From JBFWWP01 sp050246115 (GTDB lineage Bacteria > Planctomycetota > UBA8108 > UBA1146 > JAJFFE01), in NCBI GenBank assembly GCA_050246115.1, contig JBFWWP010000017.1:62001-126000 (forward strand): a DNA stretch of 64,000 nucleotides. Direction: 5' to 3'. The position numbers were made by a program, and so were the translations under genes. Numbering within the stretch: position 1 is the first letter of the stretch; the number at the start of each line of letters is the position of its first letter. Positions 1-11,528 of the stretch are shown in pieces. The notes under the pieces were generated by a model. The model was given only the letters and a program-made list of their open reading frames with translations, searched no databases and was not told the origin of the DNA.

Positions 1-1
1 T

Positions 2-2095
2 CTGCGCGATGGCCGGATCGCACTCGAGAACTTCAGCTCAGACGTCCGCAATTATGTCAACGTGCTCCAGCACACGAACCCGACGCTCGCGCAGCTCGAG
101 AACGATCGTACTACGCTGCTCGCCCAGCACACGACGCACGTCAAGGGAGTTGCGCTACTGCTTGACAAGCAGACTTGGATGACTCTCTTCGACCGAAAGA
201 GCCACCAAAACGTCTGGGCTGGCATCACGCACTTCCTCCATACGCAGCCGCTCGCGGCGGGCGCGGCTCCTGTGCACATACCGCTGCCCCCGGACAGTTC
301 GCTGCACTTCGATCACCGACTGATGGTACCGCTGGCTTCATGGGCGGCGGAGACTTACCTTCTGTGCATCCGCGGGATCGAGCCGGAGTACCGCAGCACA
401 GGCCTCTTTCGCGACCACGTTCGGAACTTCGCAACAAAAATTGACGATCTCGCGCAAAGCATGCGCGAGCACGTGCTCGCGCGAACGGTTTACAAGGCTG
501 AGCACTTCGCGTGGCCGGTGATGATCCCGCCGTACTACATCGAATGGGTGAAGAAGCAAGTCGACGGCGTGTTTGAAGTCGTCACCCAGACGCCCAAGAT
601 CTCGCCGCACTGCAACCTCTGGGCGGTCGGCGCGCTCGATCTGCGCTATCACGACGACGTTTTTTTTCGACCGTTCTTCGACGCACTGTGGAATGCCGAG
701 TACCTTGGCTGGCCGCAGCCCACAAAGCGCGCCGGCATGGACGTGCGCTGGATTCCGCCCGCCACTCTGGAACCCGATCCGTTCGGGAACATGAAGATCA
801 CCAACCCGGAGGAGTGCGCGGCCGCGGCGAACGCGCAGGCGGAGAAGGACTTCGCCGATCTGGTCGCGATGAGTGGCTACACCGAGCTGCTGCAGCTCGC
901 AACGCTCTTCCGGAATGAATTCACCGCGCCGGATCGGAGCCAGACGGTGTCCGGACACCCGGCCATGCTCTTCCGCGAGCCGCAGCCGCGAGTGACCGTG
1001 ACGGTCTCGAGCGAGCCGATTGTGTTCACTGGGGTGATCACTTCGAGCGCCAGTCGCGAGCTGCAAAGGTGCAACGCGGTCCTCGCGATCCATACTCAGC
1101 CGATCAAGCGCGCGCGGCCGATGAGATACAGAATCGCACTCCGGACGTTGCACTCGATCCGCAACGGGAAGTACTGGCGCGAGCCTGCGTACAGAGACTT
1201 CCACTCGCCGGAATACGAGGCCGACCAGGCGAATCCCAGCTTCTTGAAGCTCGTGATCCGCGAGCAAGCGGGACTATCGCTGTCGAGGAAAGCGTTGCTC
1301 GATACGTGGACGTCGAGCCCCCGCGATCGCGGGATCCATCTCGAAGGCGACGTCCAGATGATGGCGCACACTTTTGATTGGTGGATCCCGGTCAGGCCGC
1401 CGTTCTCGCTTGCGGAGGATTTCGAAGTCATTGCCGCGGAATTGCGCGGCGCGGGCTGGCAGGGGGGAATGGTTGCGCCGAAGAAGAAGGTGCCGTTGAG
1501 TGCGTTTCCTCAGAACCTGCCTTCGGGACCCATGAAGCCACTTTCGAACGAAGACCTCGGCCTGGCAACGAACGTCGTGTCGGATGGGCTGATCCCGGAG
1601 GATTATCTTCAGCAAAGCGGGCAGACGTGGGAAGGTGAGCATCGCGAACCGAAGGAGGAGTCGATCAAGCTTCGCTATCAGGTCGATTGGGAGGCCGACC
1701 GCCTCTACGTGCGACTCTGGAACGATCTCGAGGACCGCAGTTACGTCGTTTACGTCGTGATCGAAGAGGAACTGCCGGTGAACGGCAAGATTCTGCACAC
1801 GGCCTTCCCGGTGGCGATGAATGGCTCGCTGACTTACGTGCCACAGAAGTTTTTCGACGACGAGCGAGCGGCCTGGCAGAGCGCCGAGGCGATGGTGAAG
1901 TTCTTCAACAACAAGTACATCGAGGTCGCGCCGATCGGCCCGGCCGACCCGGTGCTCGCGGCGTGGCGGCCCGGAGACTTCGCCAGCCGGGAATCGATCG
2001 AGCGATTTCTGCGCCGGGCCGAGGAGCAAGAACCGGAGCGACTGCGTGAGGCGATGGCGGCGGTACGTCGCGAGTCCCATACCACGGCGAGTTGA
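2..2095 (+). CDS. Large protein of unknown function, 5' end missing
   Basis: The reading frame is open from the first bases of the window. The GTG at 62 is only the first start-type codon inside it, so the real start almost certainly lies upstream. About 697 codons are visible, ending in TGA at 2095. I do not recognise a family. There is no signal peptide or membrane segment in the visible part. The protein is mixed alpha/beta in character with many Trp and Tyr, and has an acidic/basic helical end rich in Glu and Arg. The sequence has a few features unlike its neighbours, including a run of eight T at 660-667 and somewhat lower GC, so it may belong to a separate gene cluster continuing to the left. 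It is not part of the secreted repeat proteins that follow. Coding status is well supported by length; function is unknown. Confidence 0.75.
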   Translation: MRDGRIALENFSSDVRNYVNVLQHTNPTLAQLENDRTTLLAQHTTHVKGVALLLDKQTWMTLFDRKSHQNVWAGITHFLHTQPLAAGAAPVHIPLPPDSSLHFDHRLMVPLASWAAETYLLCIRGIEPEYRSTGLFRDHVRNFATKIDDLAQSMREHVLARTVYKAEHFAWPVMIPPYYIEWVKKQVDGVFEVVTQTPKISPHCNLWAVGALDLRYHDDVFFRPFFDALWNAEYLGWPQPTKRAGMDVRWIPPATLEPDPFGNMKITNPEECAAAANAQAEKDFADLVAMSGYTELLQLATLFRNEFTAPDRSQTVSGHPAMLFREPQPRVTVTVSSEPIVFTGVITSSASRELQRCNAVLAIHTQPIKRARPMRYRIALRTLHSIRNGKYWREPAYRDFHSPEYEADQANPSFLKLVIREQAGLSLSRKALLDTWTSSPRDRGIHLEGDVQMMAHTFDWWIPVRPPFSLAEDFEVIAAELRGAGWQGGMVAPKKKVPLSAFPQNLPSGPMKPLSNEDLGLATNVVSDGLIPEDYLQQSGQTWEGEHREPKEESIKLRYQVDWEADRLYVRLWNDLEDRSYVVYVVIEEELPVNGKILHTAFPVAMNGSLTYVPQKFFDDERAAWQSAEAMVKFFNNKYIEVAPIGPADPVLAAWRPGDFASRESIERFLRRAEEQEPERLREAMAAVRRESHTTAS

Positions 2096-2976
2096 GGGCG
2101 TCGGTTCGACGCCGTTGGAAGAGCTGGTTGGACCAGACGCGCCCAGTCGACCGGGACATGCCCGACTCTTGCCCGCAATTCTTCAGCGGAAGCGCCGCGG
2201 GAGAACGGTGACAGCTACGCGCCAACCTTGTCCGGCGCGGCTGCTTGGGACTCCGGAACCGCGCGTTGCGTCCTCGATGGCCCGGCCCTCGCGCGGGGCC
2301 ACTCGGGCAAGAATGCGTGGACGAGGATCCCGTGGCGAAGGCCTCGAGGATCATGGTGTACAGGAGAAGCTCGACGATCTAGGGTGTGGCCAGGAGGAGC
2401 ATCAAGTCGTCGTTGGCCTTCTTGATGACCAAGTCAGTGGAACCCGCGGCTTCACGTGCCGGAGCCGTTGACGCCGGTTCGGCCGGCGCGAGCGAGAACG
2501 ACTCAAGCTCGACCTCCCGTGCAAGGAGTGGGGGAGATCTTCGCCAGGCACGGGCTGCTGTCCACATGCGGTCAGCGGTCCGCAAGGGAAGTCGACTTCG
2601 CCGGCACAAATGGCGAAAGTGGGAGGCGATGGCGAGTCGCTGTCACCGTCTCCCCCGCGCCTCCGGTCGAGCCAGACGCAGCGCTTGTCCTCCCCGTTCT
2701 TCGAGAGATGCTCGGCTCGACGGTTCGACCCAATGCGACTGCGGCTCGCGTCGTCCGACCGACGCATCCCCGCTAACTCGCGGGTCGAAGGCGCGGGTCG
2801 AAGGCGGGTTCCGACAGCCTCCCAGGCGTATGAAACAGAGCCCCCCCTCAAACTTTGAGCTTTGCGAAGTGGGATACCCGTTGTAGCCTACTGGCACGTG
2901 AGTCGTGGATCCCACGCGCTCACTTCGAGGGCTCCCAGGCGTTCGTCGAAAAACCCGTCTTTGCGGAGGTGAATCG
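2096..2976. other. Intergenic region with no convincing gene; carries a segment repeated at 8.6 kb
   Basis: I see no supported gene in these roughly 880 bases; the short open frames are unconvincing in composition. A stretch around 2199-2290 (starting GGGAGAACGGTGACAGC) recurs, diverged, at about 8587-8690, just beyond the duplicated secretome genes. A related sequence in inverted orientation lies near 2630-2655. A 13-base unit (CGCGGGTCGAAGG) is directly repeated at 2779-2804. The right end should hold the promoter of the beta-helix gene. Confidence 0.5.
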
Positions 2977-2980
2977 ATGC

Positions 2981-4733
<1,753 letters not shown>

Positions 4734-4749
4734 GCGGAAGGAGGTGGCT

Positions 4750-6294
4750 ATGAAACCGAAGCGGTTCGATCGGTCGGTCGCAGGCTTGGTTTTGGCAGCC
4801 GTGCTGCATCTGGGGACAAGTCTGGCCGACGGCCAGTGCTACCTGCCGGCTCCGGTGCCGCTGGATCTGGCTCCCGGGTTGGGGTTCGGTCGCGCAGTGG
4901 CCCTCGCGGGAGGGCGTTGTGTTGTCGGAGCCCCCCTTCGAGACGGCGGACCCGGATGTTTCCTTTCCGGGGGGGCATACGTATTCGAACTCGTCTCCGG
5001 GACGTGGATCCAGCAGGACCTCATGCCAGCTCCGACGCCACCGTGTCTCGCTTACCTCGGCGAATCCGTAGCCATCGAGGGCTCTGTGGTGGTGATCGGG
5101 TCGCCCGGTTGGCCGGCCTCGGCCACCTCTTCCGGCGCGGTCCTGGTGTACGAACTCGTGAGTGGTCAATGGAGCCTCACGGCGCAGTTGACGCCCTCGG
5201 ACGCGCCCCCGTTCTCGTGCTTCGGTAATCGTGTGAAACTGAGTCAAGGGCGTCTGATCGTGGCCAGTGTTCACGACGGAGGCCTGCAGTCTTCGGGCGC
5301 CTTGTATGTGTTCGAGAAAGTTGGTGCGGTGTGGACGGAGCAGCAGAAGCTCGTCGCGAGCCAGCGCGCGGCGTTCGACTTCTTCGCTGCGGACGTGGCG
5401 ATCGACGGTAGTGTGATGGTGATCGGCGCTCGTGGCGTGGAGCCTGCAGGTGCGCCCGCGAGCTGCGACAGCGGGGCCGCGTACGTTTTCGAGTACCTGG
5501 GGGGAAGCTGGGTCGAGGTACAGATGCTGGTGGCTTCGGATGCCAACTGCACCCACGAGGGGTCCGAGTTCGGAACGTCCGTGGCGATCTCGGGCACCGT
5601 GATCGCGGTCGGGGCACCGAGGGCGGACTTTGGTTGCCCGCCGGGCCCCAATGGCAGCGATTGCAATCGTGGTGTGGTCTACGTGTTTCGCAGATCGTCG
5701 GTCTGGCAGGAGGAGGCGATGCTCGTGCGGACCCCATCGAGCCTGGAGATGGGGTATCGGGTCGCGTTCGACGGTCCGAATCGGTTGGTTGCCGAAGGTC
5801 GACGGGATCTCATCAACTTCAGCTACTCGACGACGGAGGGCTGGAGTCAGGAATCGATCCTGGTTCCACCGGGTACGCAGGTCGGCGGAGGTTTGGGGTT
5901 TGACCTGGCCGTGTCCGACGGTTACGTGCTGGTTGGTGAACCGTTCACAAATGGCAACAACCAAGGCCAGGTCCACTACTACGCCAACACCCCACCTGGT
6001 GTAGGCTGCGAGAGTCCCTTCATCCGCGGCGATTGCAACACCGACGGAACCAAGAACATCGCAGATGCGGTGTTCGGGCTGACGTTCCTCTTTCCCATCG
6101 GCACGATCACGACCCTGAGCTGTGAGGATGCGTGTGACGCCAACGACGACGGGGCGATCAATATCGCCGACCCGGTCGCCCTGCTCGCCGAACTCTTCGG
6201 CGGCCCGAGCATCCCGCTCCCGCCGCCGACCGTCTGCGACGCAGATCCGACCCTGGATAGCACCTTCTGCGCGTCGAACGCGGCCTGCCCGTAG
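4750..6294 (+). CDS. Secreted FG-GAP repeat protein with C-terminal dockerin-like module (copy 1)
   Basis: 514 residues from ATG 4750, chosen for the GGAAGGAGGTGG ribosome site just upstream; an in-frame ATG at 4696 lies inside the previous gene. A signal peptide (MKPKRFDRSVAG then a hydrophobic stretch, cleavage near LADG) is followed by six or so FG-GAP-like blades (patterns such as FGRAVAL, VVGAPL, GAVLVYEL, FGTSVAISG, VIAVGAPRADFG). These suggest a beta-propeller fold used for extracellular binding. From about residue 420 there is a paired EF-hand module with loops DCNTDGTKNIAD and DANDDGAINIAD, followed by a Cys-containing tail. This resembles a dockerin, so the protein may be held in a larger extracellular assembly. 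It follows the beta-helix gene by 16 bases and is duplicated at 6794. Confidence 0.88.
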   Translation: MKPKRFDRSVAGLVLAAVLHLGTSLADGQCYLPAPVPLDLAPGLGFGRAVALAGGRCVVGAPLRDGGPGCFLSGGAYVFELVSGTWIQQDLMPAPTPPCLAYLGESVAIEGSVVVIGSPGWPASATSSGAVLVYELVSGQWSLTAQLTPSDAPPFSCFGNRVKLSQGRLIVASVHDGGLQSSGALYVFEKVGAVWTEQQKLVASQRAAFDFFAADVAIDGSVMVIGARGVEPAGAPASCDSGAAYVFEYLGGSWVEVQMLVASDANCTHEGSEFGTSVAISGTVIAVGAPRADFGCPPGPNGSDCNRGVVYVFRRSSVWQEEAMLVRTPSSLEMGYRVAFDGPNRLVAEGRRDLINFSYSTTEGWSQESILVPPGTQVGGGLGFDLAVSDGYVLVGEPFTNGNNQGQVHYYANTPPGVGCESPFIRGDCNTDGTKNIADAVFGLTFLFPIGTITTLSCEDACDANDDGAINIADPVALLAELFGGPSIPLPPPTVCDADPTLDSTFCASNAACP

Positions 6295-6317
6295 AACGGC
6301 TCGCCGGTGCTGAGTGG

Positions 6318-6777
6318 ACCTTTCTGAACCATCTGAGCAACGAGGATGGAGGCACGGAGCGAGCAACAACATCGCCAACAACTCGGATCGAGCTATCACG
6401 CTGAGGGCCGTCGGGCCGTCGGGTCGTCAGACAACGTCGACCTCATCCTCTACAATGAGATCCTGTACTTCAACGGTACCCAGGTCAACCCGTCGGTGCA
6501 CGAGCACTCGACTGCGCCCCCGGCCAACATGACTTTCGACGTGCGCTACAGCGACAACGAGCAGGGCATCGTTGGCACCGGGAACATCAACCTGGACCCG
6601 AAGTTCAAGAGCAGCACGAACTTCAGGCTGCAGGCCGTTTCTCCCTGTATCGACTTCGGCTTGGACGCGGGCTGGACGGCAGCGCTCGCGATCGACCCCA
6701 CCATCCTCAACGTGGATCTGAGTAGTAAGCCTCGATTCAATGGGACGATCGACATGGGCGCGTACGAACACCAGTAA
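6318..6777 (+). pseudogene. Beta-helix gene remnant (copy B)
   Basis: This is a truncated copy of the 3018-4733 gene. About 35 bases matching 3838-3872 are fused directly to a copy of the 3' end (matching 4325-4733), deleting roughly 450 bases between. The remaining open frame (144 codons to TAA at 6777) keeps the C-terminal DPKF and SPCIDFG motifs but has no signal peptide. It also has an eight-base duplication near 6414. Immediately upstream sits the post-stop sequence of the first FG-GAP gene, so this is the junction of the tandem duplication. Expression of the fragment seems unlikely, though its end is still coupled to the next gene by the same 16-base spacer. Confidence 0.85.
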
Positions 6778-8396
6778 GCGGAAGGAGGTTGCTATGAAGC
6801 CGAAGCGGTTCGATCGGTCGGTCGCAGGCTTGGTTTTGGCAGCCGTGCTGCATCTGGGGGCAAGTCTGGCCGAGGGCCAGTGCTACCTGCCGGCTCCGGT
6901 GCCGCTGGATCTGGCTCCCGGGTTGGGGTTCGGTCGCGCAGTGGCCCTCGCGGCAGGGCGTTGTGTTGTCGGAGCCCCCCTTCGAGACGCGGACGCGGCA
7001 AGTTCTTGCTTCAACTCTGGCGGGGCGTACGTTTTTGAACTCGTCGCTGGGTCGTGGGTACAGCGGGAACTTGTCCCCCCTCTAGCGCCGCCGTGCTTCG
7101 CGAGCCTCGGCGAATCCGTAGCCATCGAGGGCGCTGTGGTGGCGATCGGGTCGCCCGGCTGGCCGGCCTCGGCCACCTCTTCCGGCGCTGTCCTGGTGTA
7201 CGAACTCGTGAATGGTCAATGGAGCCTCACGGCGCAGTTGACGCCCTCGGACGCGCCGCCGTTCTCGTGCTTCGGTAATCGTGTGAAACTGAGTCAAGGG
7301 CGTCTGATCGTGGCCAGCGCTCACGACGGAGGCCTGCAGTCTTCGGGCGCCGTGTATGTGTTCGAGAAAGTTGGTGCGGCGTGGACGGAGCAGCAGAAGC
7401 TCGTCGCGAGTCAGCGCGCGGCGTTCGACTTCTTCGCCGCGGACGTGGCGATCGACGGTAGTGTGATGGTGATCGGCGCTCGTGGCGTGGAGCCTGCAGG
7501 TGCTCCCGCGAGCTGCGACAGCGGGGCCGCGTACGTTTTCGAGTACCTGGGGGGAAGCTGGGTCGAAGTACAGATGCTGGTGGCTTCGGACTTCAACTGC
7601 ACCTACGAGCGCTCCGAGTTCGGAACGTCCGTGGCGATCTCGGGCACCGTGATCGCGGTCGGGGCACCGAGGGCGGACTTCGGTTGCCCGCCGGGCCCCA
7701 ATGGCAGCGATTGCAATCGTGGTGTGGTCTACGTGTTTCGCAGATCGTCGGTCTGGCAGGAGGAGGCGATGCTCGTGCGGACCCCGTCGAGCCTGACGAT
7801 GGGGTATCGGGTCGCGTTCGACGGTCCGAATCGGTTGGTTGCCGAAGGTCGATGGGATCTCATCAACTTCAGCTACTCGACGACGCAGGGCTGGAGTCAG
7901 GAATCGATCCTGGTTCCACCGGGTACGCAGGCCGGCGGAGGGTTGGGGGAGGACCTGGCCTTGTCCGGCGGTTACGTGCTGGTCGGTGAACCGTTCACAA
8001 ATGGCAACAACCAAGGCCAGGTCCACTACTACGCCAACACACCGCCTGGTGTAGGCTGCGAGAGTCCCTTCATCCGCGGCGATTGCAACACCGACGGAAC
8101 CAAGAACATCGCAGATGCGGTGTTCGGGCTGACGTTCCTCTTTCCCATCGGCACGATCACGACCCTGAGCTGTGAGGATGCGTGTGACGCCAACGACGAC
8201 GGGGCGATCAATATCGCCGACCCGGTCGCCCTGCTCGCCGAACTCTTCGGCGGCCCGAGCATCCCGCTCCCGCCGCCGACCGTCTGCGACGCAGATCCGA
8301 CCCTGGATAGCACCTTCTGCGCGTCGAACGCGGCCTGCCCGTAGAACGGCTCGCCGGTGCTGAGTGGACCTTTCTGAACCATCTGAGCAACGAGGA
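6371..8396 (+). repeat. Tandem duplication, copy B (about 2.0 kb)
   Basis: Second copy of the 4335-6346 segment, near-identical across the beta-helix 3' end, the 16-base spacer with its ribosome site, the FG-GAP gene and about 50 bases after its stop. The divergence is concentrated in one stretch early in the FG-GAP gene (around 6985-7100). Confidence 0.9.
6794..8344 (+). CDS. Secreted FG-GAP repeat protein with C-terminal dockerin-like module (copy 2)
   Basis: 516 residues from ATG 6794 behind the same GGAAGGAGGT ribosome site as copy 1. The signal peptide, FG-GAP blades and paired EF-hand dockerin-like end are the same. Nearly all amino-acid differences from copy 1 lie in one block of about 40 residues around residue 70-105 (copy 1 has GGPGCFLSGG where copy 2 has ADAASSCFNSGG, and the following loop also differs). 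The remaining 400 residues differ at only a handful of sites. That pattern suggests either local diversification of one propeller face or homogenisation of the rest by gene conversion. The function is presumably the same as copy 1: extracellular binding and docking. Confidence 0.88.
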   Translation: MKPKRFDRSVAGLVLAAVLHLGASLAEGQCYLPAPVPLDLAPGLGFGRAVALAAGRCVVGAPLRDADAASSCFNSGGAYVFELVAGSWVQRELVPPLAPPCFASLGESVAIEGAVVAIGSPGWPASATSSGAVLVYELVNGQWSLTAQLTPSDAPPFSCFGNRVKLSQGRLIVASAHDGGLQSSGAVYVFEKVGAAWTEQQKLVASQRAAFDFFAADVAIDGSVMVIGARGVEPAGAPASCDSGAAYVFEYLGGSWVEVQMLVASDFNCTYERSEFGTSVAISGTVIAVGAPRADFGCPPGPNGSDCNRGVVYVFRRSSVWQEEAMLVRTPSSLTMGYRVAFDGPNRLVAEGRWDLINFSYSTTQGWSQESILVPPGTQAGGGLGEDLALSGGYVLVGEPFTNGNNQGQVHYYANTPPGVGCESPFIRGDCNTDGTKNIADAVFGLTFLFPIGTITTLSCEDACDANDDGAINIADPVALLAELFGGPSIPLPPPTVCDADPTLDSTFCASNAACP

Positions 8397-8586
8397 GGGC
8401 GGGGCGATCTGGGGGCGAGGGGTCGAGAATGTGACCATCGTCAATTGCACGTTCACTAGGAATCCGAGCGTCTCCGGGGGTGGCTGTGCGGTCGCGCTCG
8501 GCGACTTGGCGGGCGATGGTCGGCGTGTCGCATCGAGCGTTGTTCGCTGGTGGGCAATGGGGCTGCCTACGGCGGGGCTCTGTTTG
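8368..8586 (+). pseudogene. Beta-helix gene remnant (copy C)
   Basis: About 220 bases match 3838-4060 of the beta-helix gene, with small insertions and deletions that break the frame (for example near 8525). It starts at the end of duplication copy B and stops abruptly at 8586, where the sequence switches to the GGGAGAACGGTGACAGC segment also present near 2199. There is no start, signal peptide or C-terminus. It shows that the beta-helix/FG-GAP pair was once present in at least three units. Confidence 0.8.
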
Positions 8587-8857
8587 GGGAGAACGGTGAC
8601 AGCTACGCGCCAACGGCTTGCGGCGCGGCTGCTTGGGACTCCGAAACCGCGCGTTGTCGCCATTCTCGATGGCCCGGCCCTTGCGGGCCGGACCAAGCAA
8701 GACCGGACCCGGCAAGACCGGACCGGCGGGCCCTACTCTCGCGGCGGGCACGAGATCGACCCTGGGCGCTTGCACGTCGCGGCGAACGAGCCCCCTGTTC
8801 TCCGCGTATCGTGTCGTTTGCCGTGTAACCCCGGCTGACGGGAATCCGTGCCGTGGG
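8587..8857. other. Intergenic remnant region
   Basis: No gene is seen. The first 100 or so bases are a diverged copy of the segment at 2199-2290, so the whole beta-helix/FG-GAP region is bracketed by related sequence. A short imperfect direct repeat (CAAGACCGGACC) lies at about 8698-8725. Confidence 0.5.
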
Positions 8858-10075
8858 TCAGGCAGGAACGCGAACCCTGGGCTTGGCTGCTGTGTGGGCC
8901 GCGCGGGCACCGGCGAGGTGCCGGTAGATGCGCTCGGTGGCTTGCACCATGCGGTCTCGAGAGAACATCTCTTCGATGAAGCAGCGGCCCGCGCGGCCCA
9001 TGTTGCGGGCGCGATCGGGTTCGTCCAAGAGTTCCTCGAGCGCGCTCGCTAGGGCTTGGGGATCATCCGGCTGAACGAGTAGCCCCGTGGTTCCCGATTG
9101 CACGAGCCCGCGCAAGCCGCCGACTGCACTGGCGACCACTGGGACTTCGCAGGCGAGCGCTTCGGCCGCGATCATGCCGTGCGCTTCGGTGCGGCTGGGA
9201 ATCGCGATCGCGTCGAATCCCGGCAGCAACCGCTCCACGGCACCGACGACGCCGAGAAAGGTGACGCGAGCGGCCAGTCCGCGCCGCCGGACGAGCGCCG
9301 CAAGCGGCTCGCGTTGCGGACCGTCTCCGGCAATGACCAGGTGTACGTCACGGCGCATGCGCGCGAGCGCTTCGATGGCGACATCGACTCCCTTTTCCTC
9401 GGTCAGACGGGCAACGACTCCCACGCAGGGAGTGCCGCTAGGCAGGTGGCTATCCAGTCGCCTTCGCGCCTCGACTCGATCCCAGGGGACGAAGCGGCGC
9501 GTGTCCGTGCCGTTGGGCACGGTGACGGATTGGCGCAGGCTCCACATGTCGAGCTGCACGCCGTCTTCGCGCTCGTGATCATTGGGCGCGATGACGACAT
9601 CGGCGCATCGGGCCCCATACCGCGCGAGTCCGGCGAGCACCCTGCGTCGCAGGCCCTGAGCAGGGACGCCCGGGATCCTGGCTCCCGAGCCGAGGATGTG
9701 GCCGTGCGGTGAGAACACCACGCCCGGGACTCGCTCGCGCGCCGCCGCGACGCATCCCAGAAACCCCGCTTTGCTGGTGTGTGCGTGCACGATCTGTGGG
9801 CGCTCCTCGGCGATCAAACGGCGTAGCTCGCGAAACGCAAGATAGTCTTGGAGTGGCGCAACCTCGCGTACCAAGTGAGGCACCTTGACGACCGTGATTC
9901 CGAGGCTTCTCGCCTCGTCCCAAAGGGATCCTTCGCTGCCTTCCTGAGTTCCGGTCGCGAGGACGACGTCGAACTCGTCGGGGTCGAGCGAGGCCGCGAG
10001 ATCCAAGACAATGCGTTGGGCACCGCCGCAGACCAAGCGGGTGATGACCTGGAGGACACGAATCCTGTCGGGCAC
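8858..10075 (-). CDS. Glycosyltransferase family 4
   Basis: 405 residues. The GTG at 10075 is chosen because AAGGAG lies eight bases upstream and the family fold begins directly after it (DRIRVLQVITRL, CGGAQRIV). This is a GT-B retaining glycosyltransferase that would transfer a sugar from a nucleotide donor to a growing glycan or lipid carrier. The N-terminal acceptor domain has the HAHTSKAG loop. The C-terminal donor-binding domain shows GVVARLTEEKG, VIAGDGPQR and the family E-x7-E motif in SRTEAHGMIAAEAL, followed by PVVASAVGGL. It stands alone on this strand, divergent from the ACMSD gene. Donor and acceptor cannot be read from the sequence; a surface polysaccharide role is likely. Confidence 0.9.
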   Translation of the reverse strand: MPDRIRVLQVITRLVCGGAQRIVLDLAASLDPDEFDVVLATGTQEGSEGSLWDEARSLGITVVKVPHLVREVAPLQDYLAFRELRRLIAEERPQIVHAHTSKAGFLGCVAAARERVPGVVFSPHGHILGSGARIPGVPAQGLRRRVLAGLARYGARCADVVIAPNDHEREDGVQLDMWSLRQSVTVPNGTDTRRFVPWDRVEARRRLDSHLPSGTPCVGVVARLTEEKGVDVAIEALARMRRDVHLVIAGDGPQREPLAALVRRRGLAARVTFLGVVGAVERLLPGFDAIAIPSRTEAHGMIAAEALACEVPVVASAVGGLRGLVQSGTTGLLVQPDDPQALASALEELLDEPDRARNMGRAGRCFIEEMFSRDRMVQATERIYRHLAGARAAHTAAKPRVRVPA

Positions 10076-10493
10076 GGGGAGCGCTCCTTCGCACGTTCTG
10101 CGGGCACACATCGGCCGGACAGCGGCCGCGCCTTCTCAAGTCATCGGAGACCCGAGGGCCCCGGCTTGAACGCGGGTTGCCTCGGTGCACCTTGACCGCT
10201 TTCGCGCGAGGCGGTCTATTCAGGCGTCCGACCCGTTGGGCGCCCGCGGACTGGCAGCTGGGGAGGCCGGATACGACCGTCCTGCGGTGCTCCAAGTCGA
10301 ATCCAGGAAGCCTCTTGTGTGCTTGTCGGCGGGCTCGCGGCCGCGGCGCTGGCCGTGGGTTGTCGCCGCGCGTGGGGACTCCGAGTGGCCGGGCGGGCCG
10401 GCGCGCCCCGCTCGCCAGCTAGACCCGCGCAGGGGCCCCGCGGCGGGGTGGGAAGCAACCAGCCTGGGCCGGAACGTCCGCGGAGGGAGCAGC
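10076..10493. other. Divergent intergenic region between the GT4 and ACMSD genes
   Basis: No supported gene. It must contain both promoters, but I could not pick out convincing -35/-10 pairs in this GC-rich sequence. The last bases hold the ribosome site GGAGG (10482-10486) for the ACMSD gene. Confidence 0.4.
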
Positions 10494-11528
10494 TTGAAGA
10501 TCGATCTGCACACCCACATTCTGCCGCGCGATCTTCCCGATCTCAGCGCGCGCTACGGGCGGCCGGGCCTCATCCGGCTCGAGCATCATCGGCCGTGCTG
10601 TGCTCGCATGATGATCGGGGACCGAGTCTTTCGGGAGATCACCGACAACTCGTGGGATCCCGAACGGCGTCTCGAGGACTGCGACCGCGACGGCGTCGAT
10701 GTTCAGGTGCTGTCGACGGTGCCCGTGCTCTTTGGCTACGACCTCCCACCCGACCAAGGACACGATCTCGCACGACTCCTCAACGACCCCATCGCCGACC
10801 TCGTGCGGTTGCATCCCCATCGTTTCGCGGGCTTCGGCACGCTACCGTTGCAAGATCCCGAAATGGCCTGTCGCGAGCTCGACCGCTGCGTCGATGAGCT
10901 TGGATTCCCGGGTTTCCAAATCGGCACGAACGTCAATGGCCGGAACCTGGATCACCCCGACCTGTTCCCGGTGCTCGCTCGAGCCGAGGAGCGTGGGGTC
11001 TGCGTGTTCGTGCACCCGTGGGCGATGTTCGGCGCGGATCGACTCCAGAGCTACTTCTTGGCGTGGTTGGTCGGCATGCCCGCCGAGACCTCGCTCGCGA
11101 TTTGTTCGTTGATCTTCGGCGGGGTCCTGGACCGACTGCCCAAGCTACGGATCGGTTTTGCGCACGGCGGCGGCTCGTTTCCCGGGACCGTCGCGCGCGT
11201 AGAGAAGGGATACCACGCGCGTCCAGACCTGTGTCAGATCCATGGCGCGAAGAACCCCCAGTCGTACCTGGGGTCCTTTTACTTGGACACGCTGGTCCAT
11301 GATCCTCGTGCGCTCCAGGTCCTTCTGGAACGAATCGGGGAGGAGAAGCTCGCGCTCGGCTCGGACTACCCCTATCCCCTCGGCGAGGACCACCCCGGGC
11401 GCATGATCGAATCCATGTCGGAGCTGAGCCCTGCCACGCGAGCGCGCTTGCTCGCGGGCACGGCCCTAGAGTTCTTGGGCTACGACGAGCAGCAGTTCAA
11501 GCGCGCAGGCGCGAAGGGCAGTTCATGA
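10494..11528 (+). CDS. 2-amino-3-carboxymuconate-6-semialdehyde decarboxylase (ACMSD), amidohydrolase superfamily
   Basis: 344 residues from TTG 10494; GGAGG is seven bases upstream and the mature fold starts immediately (KIDLHTHILP). ACMSD is a zinc enzyme that decarboxylates 2-amino-3-carboxymuconate semialdehyde, diverting 3-hydroxyanthranilate carbon away from quinolinate/NAD towards 2-aminomuconate. Visible metal ligands are H6 and H8 in the HTH motif, the His of FVHPW and of GFAHGGG, and the Asp of LGSDYPYP. The length matches the family (about 330-340). The stop overlaps the ATG of kynureninase by four bases (ATGA), so the two are translationally coupled, which supports the pathway assignment. 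Other amidohydrolase_2 enzymes (for example gamma-resorcylate decarboxylase) are less likely given this neighbour. Confidence 0.9.
   Translation: MKIDLHTHILPRDLPDLSARYGRPGLIRLEHHRPCCARMMIGDRVFREITDNSWDPERRLEDCDRDGVDVQVLSTVPVLFGYDLPPDQGHDLARLLNDPIADLVRLHPHRFAGFGTLPLQDPEMACRELDRCVDELGFPGFQIGTNVNGRNLDHPDLFPVLARAEERGVCVFVHPWAMFGADRLQSYFLAWLVGMPAETSLAICSLIFGGVLDRLPKLRIGFAHGGGSFPGTVARVEKGYHARPDLCQIHGAKNPQSYLGSFYLDTLVHDPRALQVLLERIGEEKLALGSDYPYPLGEDHPGRMIESMSELSPATRARLLAGTALEFLGYDEQQFKRAGAKGSS

Noticed and set aside
338..1267. Long antisense open frame within the first gene and similar long antisense frames elsewhere
   Set aside because: These are typical shadow frames of GC-rich coding sequence; the plus-strand frame has the coherent protein composition.
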